The notes: generated by a model from the letters alone, not told the origin. 64,000 bases of DNA from Theobroma cacao (GCF_000208745.1 NC_030857.1:10500447-10564446), one strand, 5' to 3'; positions 10,681 through 22,614 are shown, numbered from the stretch's first letter. Program-made: numbers and translations.

Positions 10681-10954
10681 CACACACACACACCCCCCCC
10701 ATACATACATATTTATATATGGTGTCACTGATGGAATGATTAGGTTTTGTTGATTTTACCAAAAATTATATCAATTATCACTTATAAAAACTATGATCAT
10801 TTTCCAAAAAAAAAAAAGAAAAGAAAAAAATATTATCATCAGTTGAGGGAAGATTTTAAACTTGGTTTCACAAAAAATTCGAGATACAACCATATTAGTT
10901 TCATATCATCATAGTAAAGGTCAAAGAAATGATAGTTCCAATCTTTCAAATATA
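10681..10954. other. Microsatellite and unassigned AT-rich DNA
   Basis: (CA)n, C8 and (CATA)n-like repeats at 10680-10710 give way to A/T-rich sequence with an A-rich tract at about 10806-10830. Nothing else seen. Confidence 0.6.
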
Positions 10955-12936
10955 TTTTTGGTCCCAAAATGAGTGTTCAAGGGGGGATGAATAGCACTTA
11001 AAAATATTTTTTAGGGTAACTCTTGAAATTTAAAATCCGTTTGGAAGATTTAAGATGAATGGTTTGAAGACTTGTTGAGTTTAGCAAACACCAAGGAAAG
11101 AGAGGTTAAGAAAATAGACAAAACACAATATTTATAGTGGTTCGGTTCACTTGACCTAAATCTATTACCTTAATCTTCCTAATTAAGGATTTTCAACCCA
11201 ACTTCACTATATTCAATGGAATTAACGGCTTTTACCTAACTTTTACAAGGTGAGCTTTTAACCTAAGCTTCAACCCTTTAATAACAAGTCCTAAACTTAC
11301 CCTAGCTTAGATTACCCCTTTGAGTGTCTTGCACACTTTAAGTAAGCAAGAAATAAAAGATAAAAGGAGGTACAAATGATCACATAACTAATCTAAGTTG
11401 TACAAGCTCCAACTCAAACACTTTCATAAAAATAGGAATGGAGTACAAGTGTAAAAAAGAAGATTTTTGCTCTTTGAAGCTCTTTTAAACTCTTGGTAAC
11501 TTTTCTTTATAATTTTTTACTGTAGAAGAGGCTTTAAATACTTGAGAGATTGATTCTGGCCGTTAAAGATAGTTTCTAGCCGTTACTAGTCGTTATTTTG
11601 TCTTCTAGCAGTTAAATTCAAATGTATTGGCAGTGAACCTTTAACCGATTAAGCCCTTTCTGGCTTGTAATCTGTTTCACTATGTTAACCACGTAATGGT
11701 AGCTTTAATTGATTAAAAGCTTTCTATTTTCAAGCTGCGTTCTTCAACAGCTTTTTTTTTAATGATTAGTCCTCCCTTTAATTGATTGAAGATTCCCTTT
11801 CCTCACCCTTAACCGATTGGAATATGCTCCAACCAATTAAGAATTCTCCAACTTGAAATCTCTTAGTTTGGCATCTTTGAACGGTCATTATTACTTTGAA
11901 TTTGAATTTTTGGCACTTCTAGGTACTTCAAACTTGAGCTCTAATTACTTAACCCCTTTAATTAACTGATTAGCAAGCTTTTGTGTTTAGCTTCCAACAC
12001 TTTCTTAATCAGTAAAGCTTGGTGCTAACTGATTAAGGCTTTTCTATCTTGCTTTTATATAGCGCTTAGATTTGCCTTAACTAGTTAAAGCATCACGTTA
12101 ATCAGTTAATTATGTTCTGTTTCATTAATCCATTTCTTCTTTCCCTTTTTAACTAATTAACCATTCTAGTATCATGGCAAGTTTCTTAACTTGCTTCCAA
12201 ACAACATTTTCATTATGGGATTCAATCTCAATCCTGTACACTTAAAAGTGAAGTTAGACATAAAAAAATGAGGAACGTTTTGTTATCATAAAGAGCATAT
12301 AGAGGCAATATTTTCTCTCTTGTATTTTTTATGATGACAAAACACTCTAGATTAAGAGTGTAATGTTTATGTTTAGTATGAGTGCTTTAAATCTTTATGC
12401 ATAATGAGGATTGCTCCCCCTTAGTTAATGCATCTAGTGTTCCTTAAAATTTTATAATAAAATATTTATAATATCCACAGTTGCTAAACAAGATATACAA
12501 TATCCATAGTAACTAAGCAAGATAAATTGAAAATCTATATTAATTAGCACATAATATTCAACAAAACCATAACTAAGCATCACACACATAAATTAAACAT
12601 AAAGACCTATCAAACTTTATTTAACTTATTCTTTCTTCTCCCCTTTTTGGTCATCATTAAAAAAGATATTCAAAATTCCCTCTTATGGAGTGCATCTAGA
12701 TTTTTTTTTAATCTTTAAGTTAGACTTTAATAAATGAGAATCATAAGCACTCATACACCTAAGTCATTCAAGCTTATAGATATAGTTCAACAACTTTAAG
12801 AGTCAAGCTTGTAACTATATAAGAACAAATGTATGATAGTTAAATCATTTCACAAACTTGTTTAGGGTTACTCAAATAATGTTCAAGCAAATTTAATCAT
12901 TTTGTCATAATCAAAATATAATAATTTTAAATTAAC
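10955..12936 (-). mobile_element. Copia-type LTR, family B, copy A (solo or fragment)
   Basis: Colinear with 41615-43312: shared landmarks GGGTGAATAGCAC-like text (10988), 'aatttaaaatc.gtttggaagattta', 'ggacaaaacacaatatttat.gtggt', and near the right end 'aatcataagcactcatac'. Orientation is inferred from copy B, where a primer-binding site follows the low-coordinate end. No such site is seen beside copy A. A segment of about 230 bp near 12450-12680 is absent from copy B. Confidence 0.65.
11640..12165. repeat. Cluster of TTAACCGATTAA-type motifs
   Basis: About eleven near-palindromic variants in about 525 bp, for example TTAACCGATTAAG (11641), TTTAATTGATTAA (11704), TTAACCGATTGG (about 11808), CTAACTGATTAAGGC (12027), GTTAATCAGTTAA (12091). 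The same motif recurs at 42305-42800 in the homologous LTR. Confidence 0.75.
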
Positions 12937-13877
12937 ATGTATACCACATGCTAAATTAACATTAAAAATTTAAAAATAATTTATAACAATCAAGTTAATC
13001 TCAATCTCTTTGAAACTATTGAACACAAACAAAATCAGAGATATGCATGGCTAAAAAATATTTATATTTCAAATTTGAAAATTTTTTTATTAGTAATAAA
13101 ATAAAAATGAACATCTAAACTAATCAGATGATCAAGAAATAACTAAATCTAAATTAATCACACACTTGACTTGCAAGAATTTTTTACATTAATGCATATA
13201 TTTTTCAAAAGTAAATGATAAGTAGTGAAAAATCGAATATAACCAACAATTGACATGAAGATTAAATTTGAATTCAATATTGAAATTAAAGCGATAAAGC
13301 ACATTCAATATTGTCAATAAAAGATTACTTTCACAAAAATAAATCAATAAAAGATTAGGCATGCCTTGATTGTATAGACTCCTTGATCCATATATATTGC
13401 TGTATTTTCAACTTCATACAAATAGTTTGAAACAATAGAATGACAATATCAAATTCAATACCAAATAATTTAAACCAATAGAAAATTGGATAATGCATAA
13501 TTCAAATATGTAAATCACAACACAATTAAATATAGGATTAATAAAACAACAAAAAGGTTAATGTTCATTGATTGGCATGAAAATATAGTATTAAACAAAA
13601 GCACCTCCAAGAAAAATCTCTACATTTCCACATCTTAATCTCACCTATCAAACTAACATAAAATGAATAAATCAAGATAGAAAATGAAATAAATTCAAAT
13701 TATTGATCTATGAAAGTCCTCATGAAGAAAACATTAGAGGGATGCCATTTAAGATTTGATTTTAGAAGTTTTCACGATTAAAGAGAGAAAGAGTGAGGTT
13801 AATCAATAAGAAATAAAGAAAAGTATTAAAGAAAATAGGAAATAAGGAATAGAAGGAGAAAGATTGGTTAGTGCGAT
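12937..13877. other. Unassigned AT-rich DNA
   Basis: A-rich, with scattered short repeats; possibly retroelement internal sequence beside copy A, but no coding block is recognisable. Confidence 0.4.
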
Positions 13878-14773
13878 TGTCATAGATCTCACATAAATAA
13901 AAGATGGGATGGGTCTTGAGCTTCTAAGTAAGGGTTTTCCTTCACCTAACAAACATGTTTTTTGGGTAGGAAGTGTGAGCTCATGACAAGTTGTATCAAA
14001 GTATAACCAACTTTTCACTAATGTGAGACTCCTCAAGAGAGATACGAAAATCGAGGTAAACTCGAACCAAGTTAGATACCTTTCTTTTATGGATGAAAGA
14101 CTAGTGCAATGAGGGATTGCCCAATTGAATGGGATAGAATGTTACGAATCCCAAATCAATAAAAAAGGAGATGAGTCTTGGGCTTATAAGTAAGGGCCTT
14201 CTTCCATCTAATAAGTATGTTTTTTGGGTTAAAAATGTTGGTCCATGACAAGTTGTATCAAGCCTACCCAACTTTTTCTTAATGTGGTATGACAGATATT
14301 AGGGTCGAGGTAGGTCCAAACCAAGATGGATCCCTCTTCGTTATAGGTGAAAAGATTCAGTGCAACGATGGCATTACACAATTAGTTAAAGTATAATGTT
14401 ATGGATCCTACATTAGTAAGAAATGAGATAGGTTTTGAGCTTATAAGTGAAGGTCTTTCTCTATTTAATAAGCATGTTTTTTAAGTTGGATATATGGGCC
14501 CGTGACAAGTGATATTAGAGTTTACCCTACTCTTTACTAATGTGAGACCCCCCCAAGAGAGATATTAAGGTCAAAGTAGGCTTTAGAACAAGGTGGATCC
14601 CATTCCTCTATAGGTGAAATAGCCAGTGCAACAAGAGTGTTGCAAAATTAGGTAGAGTAAAATGTCACAAATCTCATATTAATAAGAGATGTGATAGGTC
14701 TTGGGTTCATAAGTAAGAGTCTTCCTTCACTTGATAAGTATGTCTTTTGAATTAAAAATATAGACCCGTAACA
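13878..14773 (+). mobile_element. Tandem TRIM array: four 111-bp LTRs, three internal domains
   Basis: LTR-like units at 13878-13988, 14140-14250, 14397-14507 and 14663-14773 are each exactly 111 bp, begin TGTTA/TGTCA and end in (T)GACA or AACA. Between them lie internal segments of 151, 146 and 155 bp. Each internal segment starts with a decayed primer-binding-site-like stretch (AGTTGTATCAAAG at 13989, AGTTGTATCAAGCCTACCC at 14251, AGTGATATTAGAG at 14508; canonical TGGTATCAGAGC). Each ends with a purine-rich run (for example GGTAGAGTAAAA before 14663). There is no coding capacity, as expected of a TRIM. Family name not assigned. Confidence 0.85.
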
Positions 14774-14777
14774 CAAT

Positions 14778-14803
14778 CTCTTATTGATATGAGATCTATG
14801 ACA
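14778..14803 (-). repeat. Inverted start of the TRIM LTR closing the array
   Basis: TGAGATCTATGACA (14790-14803) is the exact reverse complement of TGTCATAGATCTCA at 13878-13891. Similarity continues, with mismatches, back to about 14778. The array is therefore bounded by inverted copies of its LTR start. Confidence 0.8.
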
Positions 14804-16119
14804 CGACTAACATGCAAACCATTAGCTAAGAGCGATTTTTTTCTTTAGGTTAGAGCCATGAGTGAAAATGAGAAATGAAATAGAGATTAGAAGGAAAAAG
14901 AACAAATAAACAAGAAAAAAAAACTTTTGCAACCTTAGTGCATAGCGAAAATGATATATCTCAAGAATTCCAAGACAGTCTTATTTATATAGGGTAAATT
15001 CAAGTTTTCTTTTGAAAGCCTGCAAATTTTTTTTTTTAAAAAAAGGAAAATAGACAAATGTAGAGTTATTTATGAGTTGGGTTGAAGTGGATCGAGCTTG
15101 GTTAACATCTTTAAAACTTAAGATAAAGATTGAGTTTGACTAGTTTGCGCATTCAAATTATATTTATATATTAAAGGATTTTATTTTAAACAAAATTTAA
15201 AATTAAATAATATAATTATTTATTATTCAAATAACATCTTAAAGTCAAGCCTAGGCTCATCGACACCTTTGCCTAATAGGAACGATTATCGATATTTTGC
15301 AGTTGATGAATTTGAAACATGATAGTAGTGGAGTTTGATTTGAAATTTCTAAGATGTTCATCTTCTAGCCGATAAGGCGAGATGTCTCCTAGCATTTGTA
15401 GCTTCGTTTCATCTCAATAGAAAATTGCTCAATCAATGATGGAGTTCCAAGTAAATGCACTTATGTTATTGTGGAAGAAGAAAAATTCGCAGCATGTTGT
15501 CATCTAATCACTCCTCCTTTGATTTAAATTTCAGGGTTAGCATATATATATATATTCTTCAGAATTTGATGCTAATTGGTAGTATTTGAATGAATGGCCA
15601 ATCGAATAATAAAGCTATATGCCCGGTAAGTTTGCATCTATCAATGAAAAAGGGTTGTAAGCAGGCTTGTCACTTGGCCAGAATCCCCAGAAAACAACGT
15701 CACATCTTTCTTGTCAGGAAAGACTTTTACGTGTGAAAATTAGTGACATTCTCTCCGGATCTCAAACTCAATTTTCTACCGTCAACTTTACAGCGCCTTT
15801 TCCAAAAGGAAGTAGGGTTTTTCTCATGGTGCTTAATTACAAAGCAGATTTTTTCTTCTTTTGGAAGCTCAAAGTGGTGCATATATGTAATATTATTGGT
15901 TTTTGTGAGCGGCTGGAACATCAAATAAAAACAAAAAATGTGAAGCTGAACATTTAAATATAATTTCATTGATGCATCATTGCCGGCCATTGGACTCTTG
16001 ACTAAGCAATTGTCTGCGTCCTTCGCATCATCACATTGTTTAATTTTGCACGTGGAGTCCTTGTATACTATATATGTGGAAGAAGATTTTTTCTTGTCAG
16101 AAGCAAGCAATAAGGTTAA
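14804..16119. other. Unassigned, partly low-copy-looking DNA
   Basis: 14810-15300 is A/T-rich. 15300-16110 has more balanced composition and overlapping ORFs on both strands (96 codons plus, 127 codons minus). Neither shows a domain, codon bias or splice-site context I can trust. Could be intergenic single-copy DNA or an old gene remnant. Confidence 0.35.
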
Positions 16120-16906
16120 GTGGGTGTTTTGGTCTGCTTATGAAAGAGTTTTTCTATAACAAAAGTAAAACTCAGGTGTCTGATTCTTGAAATTTTAAAA
16201 TTTTTAGTTTATGAAATGCTCATTTGAGCTTTTGAATAAAGTTATACGAATTTGGTTTTTTTTTTTAGTTTAAAAGTTATTATTAAATTTTTATAAAAAA
16301 ATAATAGTTTTTAAAATTAAGTTAAGATTGTTTATTAAATTTATTTTTATAAACTTTTTTATAGATATGATGTTTGACAAAATAACTTATATAAATTCTA
16401 ATTTTGATTAAAATTATCATAAAAGATATTTAATAAATAACTTTATATTAATCACAATTTTTTTTGTTCTTTTGTTCAAAATAGAAAAAAAGCTAACTTA
16501 ATTTTTTATCTATTTAAAAAAAAAATTTGAAAATATAAAAAGCATTTTTATATAACATAAAATTTATAATTAATAATCAATCAAAAAAAAAAAGTTCATT
16601 GAAATTATTTTTAATAGATAAAGATATTTTTGAAATAAAAAAAATTCTCTTGAAAAGCTAACGTGTCATTAGAAGAAGAGAAGAGAAAACTCTTGGAGCT
16701 TTTCATGAAATTCTTTTTTTTTAGATTTTGTTCTTTAAAAAAATTATTTTTTAAGAGTTTTACAAAAATTTTATTTTGATCCGACTTTTACTTTTAACAG
16801 GTAGATAAGGTAAAAAAAAATCAGTCCAAATAGATACTAAATCAAAATTTCTTCTAAAAGTGCTAAATTGCTAATATATAGTAACAAATATTTAATAATA
16901 TTTGTT

Positions 16907-18857
16907 GGTTTCCTCGAATTTATGTGATATAAAAGCAAGAGCCCTTAGTAGAATTGCTAAGATTCCATTAACAAAAAGTTTTGGAAAATATCTTGCAACA
17001 CCCATAATCCATGGTCGACTCTCTAAAGGAATTTTTTCTGAGCTACTTAATAAGGTGAAGCAAAAGTTGGAAGGATGGAATAATAGAAATTTGTCTATGG
17101 CTGGGAGAATTGCCTTAGTGAAATCCGTGACAAGTTCTATGACGGCTCATCTAATGCAAACAATGTTCTTTCCTGAAAATGTTATTCAAGAACTAGATAG
17201 ATTGAATCGAAACTTTATTTGGGGGCACACTGGAGAAACCAGGAAAATTCATAGTGTTAGTTAGGAGAAAGTTTGCTTAAAAAAAGTTGAGGGTGGTTTG
17301 CAAATAAGGGATTCTAGAAAATTTAATCTTGCTCTTCTAGCCAAACTTGGCTGGAGTTTATGGATTGATAAAAAGAGCTTGTGGATAGATATTTTCAAAA
17401 AGAAATATTTGAGAAGTTAGGATTTTTTGAATGTGAAGGCTAAGGCATCAAACTCCTATGTTTGGAGAAGCATTCTTAAAGGACGTGATGTATTGGTGAG
17501 AGGCTTGGGGAAAAATATATGTAATGGGCATTCAACAAAATTCTGGATTGACAACTGGTTGAGCTGTGGACCTCTAATAAAATATGTTAATGCTGAGATC
17601 TCAGTTCTTGAAGCAGAATTACCTGTAGCAAGTTTTTGTAATGAGGCTGGTAATTGGGATTTTGACATGTTCACACATTTGCTCCCTTCAGAAATTGTCT
17701 CCATGCTAGCTGCTGTTCTTATAGATCCTTCTAGTGAGGAAGAAGACGTTGACTTTTGGTTGGAAACAAGCAATGGAGTTTTCTCCGTTAAGTCAGCCTA
17801 TGATCTTCAAATGGAGAACAATAAACCTAGCATGAATTTTTGAAAACAGGTATGGCAAATCAAAAGCTCTAGTAAGGTTCGAGTTTTTCCATGGAAAGTA
17901 CTTCATGACTCATTACCAACGTCCTCTTGGTTAGCTAAAAGGAACTTATGTTCATCTCCTGGTTGCATTCGTTGTGGTAGCTCTAATGAAGATATACTGC
18001 ATGTCTTAAGGGATTGTAATATTTCCAAGAATGCCTGGTTGCAGTTGAGAGGAAATTTATCTAGTTTTGATTTTTTCAATCAGAACTTACAGCAATGGAT
18101 ATTGAAGAACATACAAGATAATACTGTTATTGATGGGTTGCCTTGGAGTTATATCTTTGTGTACACCATATGGCTACTTTGGTGTTGGAGAAATCTTCTT
18201 ATTTTTGATAGCTCTTTTACATGGCCTCATAATCCACAGCAGCAAATCTGGACAAAAACTAAGAAGGCCTTTGATATCTTAAACAAAACTCAACAAAGGG
18301 TGAAACGTGAAGTGTCGATTTCTTGGAAAAAACCGAACAAGACATTTGTTAAACTTAGTGTAGATGGGAGTGCCAGAGGCCAGCCTGGTGGAGCAGCAAC
18401 AGGTGGAATTATCCGTGATGACAAGGGAGAATGGATGCTGGGATTTATTCATAAAATTGGTATAACTTTTTCGCTAAATACTGAGCTATGGGCATTACTC
18501 CAAGGTTTAAATTTGTGTTGGAGAAGGGGATTTAGGAAGGTTCAAGTGGAGTCTGACTCCTTCCTTGCTATACAAAAGTTGTTGATGGAAAGTAATAGTT
18601 TAGAACCGAATGTGCATTTGCTGAGGAACATAAAAGAACTACTCCTATGGGATTGGGACTATAGAATATCTTACATACCTCGTGAAGCGAATCAATGTGT
18701 CGATTGGATTACCACACATCATGATAATTTACTTTTGGGACTTAGTGTTTTTGAGTCCCCTCCTTCTAGTATTGTTTCTCTTTTATTAGCTGATGTTTTA
18801 AGAGTTGCTTGTCTTAGAATGATGTAATAAGTTATACTTTTTACATTATATATAAAA
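16907..18857 (+). mobile_element. 5'-truncated L1-type LINE with perfect 21-bp target-site duplication
   Basis: The 21 bases at 16886-16906 and 18858-18878 are identical and flank the insertion exactly. The 3' end before the second copy is short, A-rich and TATATAAAAAAA-like. The element begins inside the reverse transcriptase coding region, the usual result of incomplete target-primed reverse transcription. Confidence 0.92.
16908..18827 (+). pseudogene. LINE ORF2 C-terminal part: RT thumb, zf-RVT, RNase H
   Basis: One frame runs through the whole piece, broken only by three stops (TAG 17262-17264, TAG 17418-17420, TGA 17841-17843), ending at TAA 18825-18827. Order: end of RT (GKYLATPIIHGRLSKGIF, then LSMAGRIALVKSV), thumb, a zf-RVT block (about 17850-18050) with Cys and His in CSSPGCIRCGSSNEDILHV, and RNase H (about 18340-18730) with catalytic-site blocks LSVDGSARG, NTELWAL, VESDS and NQCVDW. 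No frameshift was found, so decay is by point mutation only. Typical of plant L1 ORF2. The endonuclease and most of RT are missing, so it cannot be autonomous. Confidence 0.9.
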
Positions 18858-19243
18858 AAATATTTAATAATATTTGTTTACGTTTTCACTTTACTCTTTA
18901 ATAATTAAAAAATTCTAATAAAATTATATTTTTTTTCATTATATCTTTTTTATTTGTTCAATTTTTTGCTCTTGATTTTATTTATTTATTATGTTTAAAT
19001 TAATAAAAAAATTATTTAATTTATTTTTTCATTTTAAAACTTATGATTTGATTTAATAAAATCGAGTTGTATATTTTATATTTATTAAAAATAAATAAAA
19101 ATATTATCAAATAATTTTTTAGATCTTACAATATTTCTACGTTAAGTTTGTCAAACACTATTTTAGCTTTTTTGTATAGCAGTTTCAGAACTACTTTTCT
19201 CATAATAGAAGCTCAAGTCGTGCTAAACAAGCACTAAGCTTCC

Positions 19244-19648
19244 CATTTCATGTGTTTTTTTTCCCTATTAACTAAGTACTTAATATATATTTTTTTCTCA
19301 TTTGGTTTAGTTTAAGTGGATAAATTAAGTAGGGTGAAATTATATATATATATTCTCACGTGTGTGTTTGTGAAAAGAGAAAGAGAAAAGAAATGTACAA
19401 TGAAATTGTAAGGGAATATATATTTTCTGAAAATAAGATTGGATTCTGAGTATGAGTAACTTAAAATATTGTTGATCGTAAGTTTTGAGAATATAAGGAG
19501 GTTTTTTCGTCAATTGAATTTTTTGTCTTTTTTTTCCTTGTCTATATTATTAGTGTTTAATTTGCTCTTTACTCTGTATGGTTTTCTAAGGAGTAATTAT
19601 TCACTCAACAATCAGAGAGAAAGTGAAATAAATATTTAAAAGTTATCC
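19244..19648. other. AT-rich spacer
   Basis: Contains TA microsatellite text near 19345-19355 and nothing else recognisable. Confidence 0.4.
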
Positions 19649-22609
19649 TGTCACGACTCGGTACTCCCCTCGAGCCCGTGACAACCGTCGCATCGTCTCG
19701 ATTGACACTCATTATCCCGAATGTCAACCAGAATCTCGTAAGGCTTTAATATTAACTTCTCATTTTCCCTGTGAGTAACTGTTACAAAATACCACGTTCT
19801 AAAAGATTTTAAACTATTTCCAACTTAAAACAAATAAAATAATAATTTTCGTCTCATAGGAATATTTTGGTTATTTTTCTGCAAAAATTTCAAAACCGGC
19901 TAAAATGAAATTTACAAGTACAAAACACATAATTCATAATCAAAAGTGAGTTTTAAAGTCTAAAATCTTCATTTAAAACGAAATTTCGATTATTTGGATA
20001 TAATAAGAAAATAAAAGAAATATTAAGTAAAATATTCTATTTTCTTATAAAACAATATTTTTAGAGTTATACGTAAATAATTTTTGTAGCGTAAAAGCTA
20101 AATAAATTCATACATACTATAATATAGTAAGTCAGAGTATTTAATTTAATTTACAATAACAAGAGGGCCCCGAATAAACAAAAGTAAAGAGGACTGTGAA
20201 CCTACAGTTTGGAAAATGCAAATCCAACGGTAGTCTTCGATGAGATCAGCTATTTACAGTTTATACTGAACCTGAAATGGATAGAAATGAGGGTGGTGAG
20301 ATTATAAAATCTCAATTAGTAAACAGACATCATCATAAACATCTAAAGTTGAGTACATGGAGACAATAAAGTAAATCATCGTTAACTGGGTCACAGTATT
20401 AGAACACATTTCTTTCAAAATACGTAAAGAGGCTTATGAATCTCATAAAAACTAAGTTTGTGCCATAAATCTATTCTCAAGGACACCTTGGCCGAGGCAT
20501 CCTACCGAGACCGCCAAGGCTGTCAAAAATTCACATTTCGCATAAATCATATTTTTATTTTGAAACATAGCCGTTCCTTGACGTTGGCTGAGTTCCTCCT
20601 CACGTGGTGGTTTGGCGTGAAGTGAACCCTAAGCTTTACCCCAGGAGATACCCTACGCATCTCTCTGTTCGAGGTAAGAATATAATGGGGTTTACTGTGC
20701 CCCTCTAAAAGGCTAGTTCATAGAAACCCCTTACTGTAGTGATTAATTAATATATAATCCACCATACAATAAAACTCAATAACATAATATGACAATTTTT
20801 GTAATTTGCAATCTTTCAAGGCAACCAAACAATTCGTATTTCAAAACAATTGCCAACTAGCCAATCATGCCCGATTTATCATAAGCCAATCAATTTAAAC
20901 AATCGAATTGCAACAATTAACAGTCTCCGTGTATTTTATCTTTCAAAATCATTATTAATTTCAAAACAATTTATAAATTAATTTCATTGAAACAAATTTA
21001 TTCATAAAATATGAAAATTTACCTTTTTAAATTCATTTTTCCATAGAATTCATGAAATCATCTAAAAACCACTCTAGATAATTAAAATGACAGTAAGTTT
21101 ACTCACAATGTCTAGAGTGCAGATTCTCGAAATACTCAGACTACTAGTCCTCGGGTGCAATTTTCTTGCCTTTATCGGAGGACTCACCACATTGACATAG
21201 TACAAAATCGAGAAATTCCCCACATTGATACTAAATTGAAATTAAACTAATTTAGACTACTAATGCATGATATGAAATGCAAAAATGCACTAGTAACTAT
21301 CTAAACCCGGTATTGACCTAATTCGTTTTATCACCCGATTAAATTACTAACGCGTCCAAATTTAATCCCAAATTACTCCAAATTATTTCAATTCTTTTCC
21401 AATATCTTAATTCACCAAACTCAAATCAAATAACCTAAAATTTGGCAAAACTATCTTCACTTTTCTTCTTAAAATTTTTGGGCAATAATGGTGCATTAAC
21501 ACCGTGATTTTTTCTACTACTTTTTCACACCATAATTCATCATTTTCTAACCAATTCTCCTAGAATAAAAATCAAATTCATCCTCACTCAACACATGGTA
21601 AATTTGCCCATTGATGGTTGTTGGAGAAAATAAATTCTTTTCTTATTATTTTGTTTCTAAATATGCTAAATTAACTAAAAACACTAACATAACTTAAAAT
21701 CAAATCAATCCAACAACTTTCTCTCTCCATACCCATTTTGATCAGCCATCAATTCATCATGAAAACATGTAATTTAAGCATGAAAAATAAGGAGAAATGC
21801 TTAAGGAAAATAGATTTCAAGCTTAAGTTGAAAAATCTGACCTTTTTCACTTGTTTACCTTGATTTTCCACACTTTTTCTCTTGAAATTCCTCACATAGG
21901 GTTTGTTCTTCCTTTCTTTCCCTCTCTTCCTTGCTTGGCCGAATATTTGGAGAGTAATGGGCTGATTTATGCTGATTTTTAAGTTAAATAATAAAATATC
22001 CTAAGCTTGACACTTGTCATTTTCTTATTGGTCCATTTTTAAAACTTTAAAAATTTTAAACCTTTTATCTACACCACATGATTAGTCAAAGGTCAAAAAT
22101 GAAGATAAGGGAAGACCATGTGTTGGACAAATGTCCTGATGGTGGAAAATTACAATTTTACCCATAAAATGACAAAATTACCATTTTATCCCTATACTCC
22201 AAATTATATTGAAATTCAAATTTTTCACTTCTAAACCTCAAATCATACTCCAATACTCAAATCATACTCCAATAAGTTAAATGGGCCAAAAAAAATTTTT
22301 TTTTCTAAAAATTTCCATTTTGTCCCAAAGTGACAAATGATCATTTTGCCCCTAGATAGCGAAAATTCCGGTTTGACTCCAAATTGATCCTCAAACTCCG
22401 AATTACCATTTTGAGTCTTCCTTGGACTATGAAGCTCTTAATTTTACCTTAAAATTTTTATTTGATCTAGTTCGCGGCTTAAATCAATTTTGTTGCATAT
22501 CTAGGTACAATACCTACTTTTGTAAATTTTTTGGGACTCTCCTAGCATGCAAATATGCTATCCATCATATGTATGCCATGACAAGTATTTTATAAGGTCG
22601 GACTTTACA
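19649..22609 (-). mobile_element. Ty3/gypsy (Del/Tekay-like) solo LTR, 2961 bp
   Basis: Starts TGTCACGACTCGGTACTCC and ends ...GGTCGGACTTTACA. Flanks TATCC (19644-19648) and CATCC (22610-22614) match at 4 of 5 bases, the expected 5-bp duplication. Internal landmarks (GGTGAGATTATAAAATCTC near 20300; GCTTTACCCCAGGAG near 20632) resemble the inverted form of the LTR at 53745-57285, so its transcription sense is minus. No primer site or polypurine tract adjoins either end, so it looks like a solo LTR. Confidence 0.65.
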
Positions 22610-22614
22610 CATCC

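Larger units (their letters stand above)
16120..19234. mobile_element. MITE-like element, interrupted by a LINE
   Basis: The left end GTGGGTGTTTTGGTCTGCTT and the reverse complement of the right end (GTGCTTGTTTAGCACGACTT) form a degenerate terminal inverted repeat. The flanking 9-mers TAAGGTTAA (16111-16119) and TAAGCTTCC (19235-19243) agree at 6 of 9 positions, compatible with a decayed 9-bp Mutator-type duplication. Minus the LINE, the element is about 1.14 kb, very AT-rich and non-coding. Superfamily uncertain. Confidence 0.5.

Noticed and set aside
10482..10762. Minus ORFs rich in Ile-Tyr
   Set aside because: The Ile-Tyr runs are translation of (TA)n. Only the ndhG-derived part is meaningful and is listed as a plastid fragment.
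13803..14036. 77-codon minus ORF
   Set aside because: Runs into the first TRIM LTR; no coding sense.
15667..16110. 96-codon plus and 127-codon minus ORFs
   Set aside because: They overlap each other on opposite strands, no domain on either, and no splice or codon evidence.
17456..17773. 105-codon minus ORF
   Set aside because: Antisense shadow of the LINE coding frame.
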